Of a stretch of DNA of 10,031 nucleotides, positions 6,330-10,031 are shown piece after piece. The notes under the pieces are model-generated. The model had not been told where the DNA came from and did no database searches. It worked only from the letters and a program-made list of their open reading frames with translations. Position 1 is the stretch's first letter; the number at the start of each line of letters is the position of its first letter. A program made the translations under genes and the position numbers. Source of the DNA: CAZAPG01 sp964486935 (GTDB lineage Bacteria; Chloroflexota; Anaerolineae; 4572-78; J111); contig CAZAPG010000089.1 in assembly GCA_964486935.1 (NCBI GenBank), positions 1 to 10,031 on the forward strand. The letters run 5' to 3'.

Positions 6330-7343
6330 ATGAAAAAATTGTTACTTGCACTTGCGTTACTACTTGCAATGTTTTTAGTAGCCTGTGGCCCGCCAGACCA
6401 AAACGCCGCCGGCGGAGGCACTTCTGGCGGTGATAGTGGCGGCGCTCAACCGGCCGCCGCTTCCCCAACCCCGGTGGTACTGGCTACCCCCACCCCCAAA
6501 CCGGCTCCGCCCACCCCCACCCCCAGACCGACCGCCACCCCTGCCCCACTCCAATCAGCCGAAGAGAGTGAGGGTGAAACTGAAGCAGAGGCAGAAACCG
6601 AAACAGAAGCCACCACCGAAGCCGAAGCCGAACCGGCCGCATCCGGCCCGCTGTATGAGGATATGGTAGCCATTCCCGCCGGTCCCTTTACAATGGGGCA
6701 GGATGGCAGCAAGCCCAAAAACGGCCCGGCTCACTCGGTCGATTTGCCCGCCTATGAAATTGACCGCTTTGAAGTAACCAACGAGGAATTTGCCCATTTT
6801 GTTGACCAGAGTGGCTACACCACCTACGCCGAACAAAACAGCACCAAAAACTGGCGCGATGCCGCCGAAGGCAAACCCAACCATCCGGTTGTATACGTAA
6901 CCTGGGATGATGCCACTGCTTACTGCGAGTGGGCCGGCAAGCGGCTGCCCACCGAAGCAGAATGGGAAAAAGCCGCCCGTGGCGATGACGGTCGCGCCTA
7001 CCCCTGGGGCAATGAATTTAACCCCGAAGCCGGCAACTTCTACGAAGGCGGCATTCGCGGCACTACCGCCGTGGGCAGCTTTGCCGCCGGCGCCAGCCCT
7101 TACGGAGTTGAAGACATGGCCGGCAACGTCCGCGAATGGGTAGCCGACTACTTTCTGCCCTACGAAGGCGCTGCCGCCGATGCCGACCCCTTCTTTGGCG
7201 AAGAAAACCGCGTAAACCGGGGCGGCGGCTGGTTTGATGGCGAAGACGGCGAAATTGTAACCACCTACAACCGCAACGCCGGCCCGCCCAGCACCAGCGC
7301 CAACGACGACATCGGCTTCCGCTGCGCCCGCGACGCCCAATAA
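6330..7343 (+). CDS. FGE-sulfatase-fold (SUMF1-like) lipoprotein lacking the catalytic cysteines
   Basis: A 337-residue surface lipoprotein. The signal peptide MKKLLLALALLLAMFLVAC ends in a clean lipobox at C19. A Gly/Ser stretch, a Thr-Pro-rich linker (about 45-72) and an acidic Glu/Ala/Thr tract (about 77-102) act as a spacer. The FGE-sulfatase domain spans about 108-335: MVAIPAGPFTMG at 112-123, DRFEVTNEEF, VTWDDATAYCEWAGKRLPTE at 190-209, AYPWGN, GVEDMAGNVREW at 259-270, NRGGGWF at 296-302 and GFRCA at 329-333. Formylglycine-generating enzymes need two cysteines between the RGG.WF motif and the final GFRCA; here that stretch (about 306-328) has none. It is therefore probably not a formylglycine generator, but a member of the large group using this fold for binding or other chemistry. 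GGAGGAG lies nine bases before the ATG. It is monocistronic, with its own promoter and terminator. Confidence 0.92.
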   Translation: MKKLLLALALLLAMFLVACGPPDQNAAGGGTSGGDSGGAQPAAASPTPVVLATPTPKPAPPTPTPRPTATPAPLQSAEESEGETEAEAETETEATTEAEAEPAASGPLYEDMVAIPAGPFTMGQDGSKPKNGPAHSVDLPAYEIDRFEVTNEEFAHFVDQSGYTTYAEQNSTKNWRDAAEGKPNHPVVYVTWDDATAYCEWAGKRLPTEAEWEKAARGDDGRAYPWGNEFNPEAGNFYEGGIRGTTAVGSFAAGASPYGVEDMAGNVREWVADYFLPYEGAAADADPFFGEENRVNRGGGWFDGEDGEIVTTYNRNAGPPSTSANDDIGFRCARDAQ

Positions 7344-7365
7344 ACGTTCACTCCTCAAAGCTCAC

Positions 7366-7398
7366 GACGCCTGGCTTGCAAAGTCAGGCGTCTTTTTT
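7366..7398 (+). terminator. Intrinsic terminator after the FGE-fold gene
   Basis: GACGCCTG (7366-7373) and CAGGCGTC (7385-7392) form a perfect 8-bp stem, with a further CTT/AAG pairing inside the 11-base loop. A run of six T (7393-7398) follows directly. It lies 22 bases after the stop codon. Confidence 0.92.
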
Positions 7399-7403
7399 AT
7401 TAT
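7376..7403 (+). promoter_or_regulatory. Possible promoter for the family-3 binding protein gene
   Basis: TTGCAA (7376-7381), a 16-base spacer and TATTAT (7398-7403) lie inside the loop and tail of the terminator. The start would be near 7410, exactly where the left target-site duplication of the 90-bp element begins, so the transcript leader would carry the whole element. The -35 match is only four of six, so this is tentative. Confidence 0.25.
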
Positions 7404-7417
7404 AAGGCTGACCGGCA

Positions 7418-7507
7418 GGGTGCGTCCCAAATTTTAGGAAATTGGGACAAACCCGGGGGGATACCCCCCGTTCCCCCCAGTCTGTTCACAAAATTTGGGG
7501 CAGACCC
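7418..7507. mobile_element. 90-bp MITE-like element with 8-bp target-site duplication
   Basis: The left end GGGTGCGTCCCAAATTTT (7418-7435) and right end AAAATTTGGGGCAGACCC (7490-7507) are inverted repeats matching at 15 of 18 positions. Exact direct repeats GACCGGCA lie at 7410-7417 and 7508-7515. Inside are two more hairpins: GTCCCAA with TTGGGAC in the left part (7418-7454), and a perfect 7-bp stem, CGGGGGG with CCCCCCG around ATA, at 7454-7470. The left 18 bases are identical to those of the element at 6211. No coding capacity. The right end lies 26 bases before the next start codon, so the element makes up most of that gene's upstream region. Confidence 0.72.
7454..7470. repeat. G6/C6 hairpin inside the 90-bp element
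   Basis: CGGGGGG and CCCCCCG form a perfect 7-bp all-GC stem with a three-base ATA loop. A second C6 run follows at 7473-7478 and could compete for the same G-run. There is no T-run downstream, so it is a stable structure rather than a standard terminator. Confidence 0.75.
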
Positions 7508-7533
7508 GACCGGCACGCAAAGGGTCAATTTTT

Positions 7534-8550
7534 ATGTCAAAAAACGCACTTGCCCAACATTATTTAAAGCTGGCGCTGGTAATTCTGTGGCTGCTGTTAA
7601 TTGCGGCCCAATGCCAAACTGCGCCGCCCGATGCCACCCCCACCCCCCTCCCAACACCAACCCCGGCGCTCATTCCACCCATTCAACCCGGCGACGGCGC
7701 CGATTTAATTGACCGGCTGCTGGAGCAGGGCCTTGTTCGGGTGGGCATTCGGGTTTGGCCCGAAGCCGAATTTTCGCCGCCCGCGTTTCGAGGCTTTTCC
7801 AATGCGATGACCGGCGGCGCGCTCAACGGTTTTGAAATAGATATTGCCCGGCTGCTGGCCGGGCAATTGGGCCTGGAGTTGGAATTGGTAGAAGCTTATC
7901 CGCCGGTAATTGCCAGCGGCAACTGGCGCGGCGAGTGGGATATTGCCATGGCCCTGCTGACGCCCTTTGACCAGCCTCTGCCCGGCGCGCCGGCCCGGCA
8001 ACTGCTTTACTCCCAACCGTATGGCTACCTGCCAATGGGTATTTTGGTACCCGCCAGCCAGGGCGATATTCAAAATTTTAGCCAACTTGCCGGCCGGCGG
8101 GTGGGCGTGTTAGAGCACAGCGCCTACCAGCGCCTGCTCACCCCCGCCGAAGGCGAGTTGACCGTTTACAGGCAATCTATTTTGCTGCAACCGCCCCCGG
8201 ATTTACAACCGGTGGTAGTCAGCAACATTCAAAAGGCCATTCGCCAACTGGGCCAGCCGCCCGAAGATAACAGCCCCCAGATAGACGCTCTTTTTGGCCC
8301 GACCCCCATTTTTGAGCAGGCCATCAATAGCGGTTTTCCGGTGCAACTGGCCGCAGAAGGAGCGCAGGTGGGGATTCAACCCCTGGTAGTTGCGGTTGCT
8401 CCGCAAGATAATTTAAAGGTTGACCGGCTGGTCGCAGAAATCAACAAAGCGCTCGACCGGTTGCAGCGAGATGGCACGCTGGCCGAGATATACCTGCGCT
8501 GGTATGGGCAAAATTACAGCCGCCTGCCGGCAGCGCCATTGGAGAAATAA
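7534..8550 (+). CDS. Family-3 extracellular solute-binding lipoprotein (polar amino acid type)
   Basis: A 338-residue exported binding protein of the SBP family 3 (type II periplasmic binding fold), the group that usually delivers polar amino acids to ABC importers or serves as a sensor domain. The signal peptide runs to about residue 26; C27 is the likely lipidation site, though Gln at -1 (IAAQC) is unusual. A Thr-Pro-rich linker follows (about 31-50). The domain starts near 65: LVRVGIRVWPEAEFSPPAF, then GFEIDIARLLAGQLGLELELVE at about 99-120, the interlobe region NFSQLAGRRVGVLEHSAYQR at 181-200, and a C-terminal LDRLQRDGTLAEIYLRWYG (308-326) characteristic of the family. I chose the ATG at 7534, with AAAGGG (7519-7524) nine bases upstream, over an in-frame TTG at 7495 that lies inside the 90-bp element. 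No permease gene is adjacent. Confidence 0.9.
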   Translation: MSKNALAQHYLKLALVILWLLLIAAQCQTAPPDATPTPLPTPTPALIPPIQPGDGADLIDRLLEQGLVRVGIRVWPEAEFSPPAFRGFSNAMTGGALNGFEIDIARLLAGQLGLELELVEAYPPVIASGNWRGEWDIAMALLTPFDQPLPGAPARQLLYSQPYGYLPMGILVPASQGDIQNFSQLAGRRVGVLEHSAYQRLLTPAEGELTVYRQSILLQPPPDLQPVVVSNIQKAIRQLGQPPEDNSPQIDALFGPTPIFEQAINSGFPVQLAAEGAQVGIQPLVVAVAPQDNLKVDRLVAEINKALDRLQRDGTLAEIYLRWYGQNYSRLPAAPLEK

Positions 8551-8556
8551 AAACAT

Positions 8557-9459
8557 CTAACCGTTATCAACCGCTTCTATTTTAAATCCGGCCAAATTTT
8601 CCAGCGCTTTTACCAGCCCGTGGTTGCCCTGGCTGCCCAGGCCCTGCGCTTGCAGGGTGCGGTACAATTGAAAAATCAGGCCGGTGCCGGGCAAAGGCAC
8701 GCCCAGCTTGTCGGCTGCATCGAGCACCAGCCGCACATCCTTTTGCTGCAAATCAATGGTAAAACCGGGCCGCCAATCGCGGCGGATAATTTGCGGGCCG
8801 CGATTACTCAACATCCAGCTTCCGGCAGCGCCGGCCTCTACCGCCGAGAGCGCCTTTTGCAGGTCTACCCCGCCTGCCTGGGCAAAAAGCAGCGCCTCGC
8901 TCATGGCCAGGGCGTGTCCTACCACCAAAATTTGATTCACCAGTTTGACGGTTTGCCCGGCCCCACTCTGGCCCACGTGGGTAATGGTTTTGCCCATGGC
9001 CTTAAACACCGGCAAGGCGCGCTCAAAATCTTTGGCCTGCCCTCCAACCATAATAGAAAGCGTTCCGTTGGCTGCGCCCTCGCTGCCGCCGCTGATGGGC
9101 GCATCGAGCATAGCCACATTTTTTTCGGCCAGGGCCGCGGCCATGTTGCGCGTGGCAATAGGGCTAATGGTGCTGCAATCAATCACCAGGCTACCGGCGC
9201 TGGCCCCGTTGATAACCCCTTGCTCGCCTAAAATAACCTCTTCCACATCGGGGGTATCGCTCACACAAATTACAATAATATCGCTTTTGGCAGCTACATC
9301 CGCCGGATGCTGGCCGGCCTGGGCGCCGGCATCGAGCAAAGATTTCATTTTGCCGGCGGTGCGGTTCCAGACTGTCACCGAAAAACCGGCCTTTAACAGG
9401 TTGCGGGCCATCCCCTGCCCCATAATGCCCAATCCAATAAATCCAATTTTCTCTGGCAT
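8557..9459 (-). CDS. Beta-hydroxyacid dehydrogenase (3-hydroxyisobutyrate / tartronate semialdehyde reductase family)
   Basis: A 300-residue cytoplasmic NAD(P)-dependent oxidoreductase of full family length. The Rossmann dinucleotide motif GLGIMG is at 9-14; N32 and R33 in VWNRT follow the second strand and suggest NADP preference, as is common in the family. DCSTISP at 94-100, the substrate-binding DAPISGG at 119-125 and the catalytic lysine region GAGQTVKLVNQ with K172 and N175 are all present. KDVRL (240-244) is the conserved C-terminal-domain motif. The family includes 3-hydroxyisobutyrate dehydrogenase (valine breakdown), 2-hydroxy-3-oxopropionate reductase (glyoxylate/glycerate) and succinate semialdehyde reductases; the sequence alone does not settle which. 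ATG at 9459 has AAGGAG (9466-9471) six bases upstream. It stands alone, converging with the family-3 binding protein gene only 6 bases away. Confidence 0.93.
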   Translation of the reverse strand: MPEKIGFIGLGIMGQGMARNLLKAGFSVTVWNRTAGKMKSLLDAGAQAGQHPADVAAKSDIIVICVSDTPDVEEVILGEQGVINGASAGSLVIDCSTISPIATRNMAAALAEKNVAMLDAPISGGSEGAANGTLSIMVGGQAKDFERALPVFKAMGKTITHVGQSGAGQTVKLVNQILVVGHALAMSEALLFAQAGGVDLQKALSAVEAGAAGSWMLSNRGPQIIRRDWRPGFTIDLQQKDVRLVLDAADKLGVPLPGTGLIFQLYRTLQAQGLGSQGNHGLVKALENLAGFKIEAVDNG

Positions 9460-9605
9460 AGTAATCTCCTTGGAGGTGAACTTTAGCCCAATCCTACCAT
9501 TAATCTACCAAACGAGCCAATCATTTCAGGCCGTACTTCCTTAAATTTTGCAAATTTTTCCACCCAAATGTAGAATGTCCCACCCACAGAAATTTTTAGA
9601 CGCTT

Positions 9606-9639
9606 TGAATTTTGGAGACGTTTTTCCCTCCAAAATTCA
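9606..9639. repeat. Perfect 12-bp inverted repeat (hairpin)
   Basis: TGAATTTTGGAG (9606-9617) and CTCCAAAATTCA (9628-9639) are exact reverse complements around a 10-base loop. There is no T-run on either side, so it is not a standard terminator. It sits in the middle of a divergent intergenic region, about 145 bases before each of the two start codons, which would fit an operator or a leader structure. Confidence 0.75.
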
Positions 9640-9688
9640 CAAACTTCACTTCTTATCTTCAAATCAATTATCAGGTGTTGTAATTATT

Positions 9689-9700
9689 AAAGGAGGTGAT
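9689..9700 (+). promoter_or_regulatory. Full-length anti-Shine-Dalgarno match without a normal gene
   Basis: AAAGGAGGTGAT is complementary over 12 bases to the conserved 3' end of bacterial 16S rRNA. The overlapping ATG (9699-9701) opens only two further codons before TAA. At a normal distance downstream (9707) is ATA, which would begin an 18-codon frame ending at 9763, just before the ribosome binding site of the next gene. Either a leader peptide with an abnormal start, or a relic of one. Confidence 0.4.
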
Positions 9701-9784
9701 GCCGCCATAAAAACGCAGCTGATTTGGAAAAGCTCAAAGATGGTTTTTTTGATTGAACTATAAAATCAGGAGGAGAATTTAATA

Positions 9785-10031
9785 ATGCGCAGTCGATTAT
9801 TTTGGTTAATCGCTTTGTTGAGCGCCATGGCCCTGCTGGTAGCGGCCTGCGGAGGGCAGGCGCCATCTGCCGAACAGGCCCAGGAACAGGTAGAAGAGGC
9901 GGCCCAGCAAGCCGAACAGGCCGCCGAACAGGCCCAGGAACAGGCCCAGGAAGCCGCCGAACAGGTTCAGGAAGCTGCCGAACAAGCCCAGGAAGCGGTC
10001 GAAGAAGCCGTCTCCGGCTGTAGCGACGCGC
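9785..10031 (+). CDS. Lipoprotein with Ala/Glu/Gln coiled-coil linker, N-terminal part (runs off window)
   Basis: The first 82 residues are visible and the frame is open at the window end. MRSRLFWLIALLSAMALLVA is a signal peptide with a good lipobox (LVAAC), so C22 should be lipidated after cleavage. Residues about 28-76 consist almost only of Ala, Glu, Gln and a few Val, in near-repeats of AEQAQEQ and QEAAEQ. This suggests a helical coiled-coil or extended stalk. SGCSDA then marks the start of the next domain. AGGAGGAG (9768-9775) lies nine bases before the ATG. By analogy with the neighbouring lipoproteins, the missing part may be a solute-binding domain, but that is inference. The frame was chosen on signal peptide and ribosome binding site; an overlapping frame rich in Gly and Arg is a shadow. 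Confidence 0.85.
   Translation, partial: MRSRLFWLIALLSAMALLVAACGGQAPSAEQAQEQVEEAAQQAEQAAEQAQEQAQEAAEQVQEAAEQAQEAVEEAVSGCSDA

Larger units (their letters stand above)
9460..9784. other. 325-base intergenic region, AT-rich and structured
   Basis: No convincing gene. It lies between two divergently oriented genes and should hold the promoters of both, but I could not find a clear -35/-10 pair for either. It contains the 12-bp hairpin at 9606-9639, the full anti-Shine-Dalgarno match at 9689-9700 and the AGGAGGAG site of the next gene at 9768-9775. A 71-codon frame starting with TTG at 9548 crosses it but has no ribosome binding site before its start, and it runs through the hairpin. Confidence 0.6.

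Noticed and set aside
6478..6640. Repetitive C-rich and GAAGC-type stretches as a tandem repeat array or CRISPR-like feature
   Set aside because: They encode the Thr-Pro and Glu-Ala linkers of the lipoprotein; there are no regular repeat-spacer units.
7495..7533. Upstream TTG start for the family-3 binding protein, adding 13 residues
   Set aside because: The TTG lies within the right end of the mobile element and lacks a ribosome binding site, and the added residues are not signal-like. The ATG at 7534 has AAAGGG at good spacing.
9548..9763. 71-codon frame in the intergenic region before the last lipoprotein gene
   Set aside because: It starts at TTG without a ribosome binding site, crosses the perfect hairpin and shows no recognisable motif. 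Only its last 18 codons, after the anti-Shine-Dalgarno match, seemed worth noting.
9802..10023. Gly/Arg-rich 73-codon frame overlapping the start of the last lipoprotein
   Set aside because: It is an out-of-frame shadow of the Ala/Glu/Gln repeat region. The frame from 9785 has a strong ribosome binding site and a classic lipoprotein signal peptide.

Overview
This window looks like chromosomal DNA from a Chloroflexota bacterium, probably near the Anaerolineae or Caldilineae. That is inference. It rests on lipoproteins with Thr-Pro-rich or Glu-Ala-rich linkers right after the lipobox cysteine, moderately high GC in the coding regions, strong AGGAGG-type ribosome binding sites, sigma-70-like promoters and no outer-membrane genes. 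There is no rRNA, tRNA, CRISPR array, transposase gene or phage gene.

Layout. A very large membrane protein with a HEAT-like N-terminus (236-2821, +) converges on a double-domain adenylate kinase (4290-2875, -). Upstream of the kinase on the same strand is a small single-pass membrane protein (4842-4504, -), separated from it by a hairpin terminator. A compact divergent control region follows (about 4843-5015), with back-to-back sigma-70-like promoters and a dyad between them. Three exported, probably lipid-anchored proteins then run rightward: a LivJ-type type I periplasmic binding protein (5016-6203), a formylglycine-generating-enzyme-fold protein lacking the catalytic cysteines (6330-7343) and a family-3 solute-binding protein (7534-8550). 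The last converges, 6 bases apart, on a beta-hydroxyacid dehydrogenase (9459-8557, -). After a 325-base gap rich in secondary structure, a further lipoprotein with an Ala-Glu-Gln heptad linker begins at 9785 and runs off the window.

The theme is cell-surface binding. Two solute-binding proteins of different folds, one FGE-fold lipoprotein and one incomplete lipoprotein lie close together, with no permease or ATPase gene in view. They are either receptors or sensory subunits, or they share transporters encoded elsewhere. The adenylate kinase and dehydrogenase are housekeeping-type enzymes with no evident link to them.

The least ordinary signal is a pair of related short palindromic elements flanking the FGE-fold gene. 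One is 30 bp with an exact 9-bp direct repeat on each side (6202-6249). The other is 90 bp with an exact 8-bp direct repeat on each side (7410-7515). They share the same ends, so they look like miniature inverted-repeat transposable elements (MITEs) with recognisable target-site duplications, the shorter being almost only the two ends. Other points of note are the tandem adenylate kinase, a 12-bp perfect hairpin at 9606-9639, and a 12-base perfect match to the 16S anti-Shine-Dalgarno with no normal gene behind it (9689-9700).
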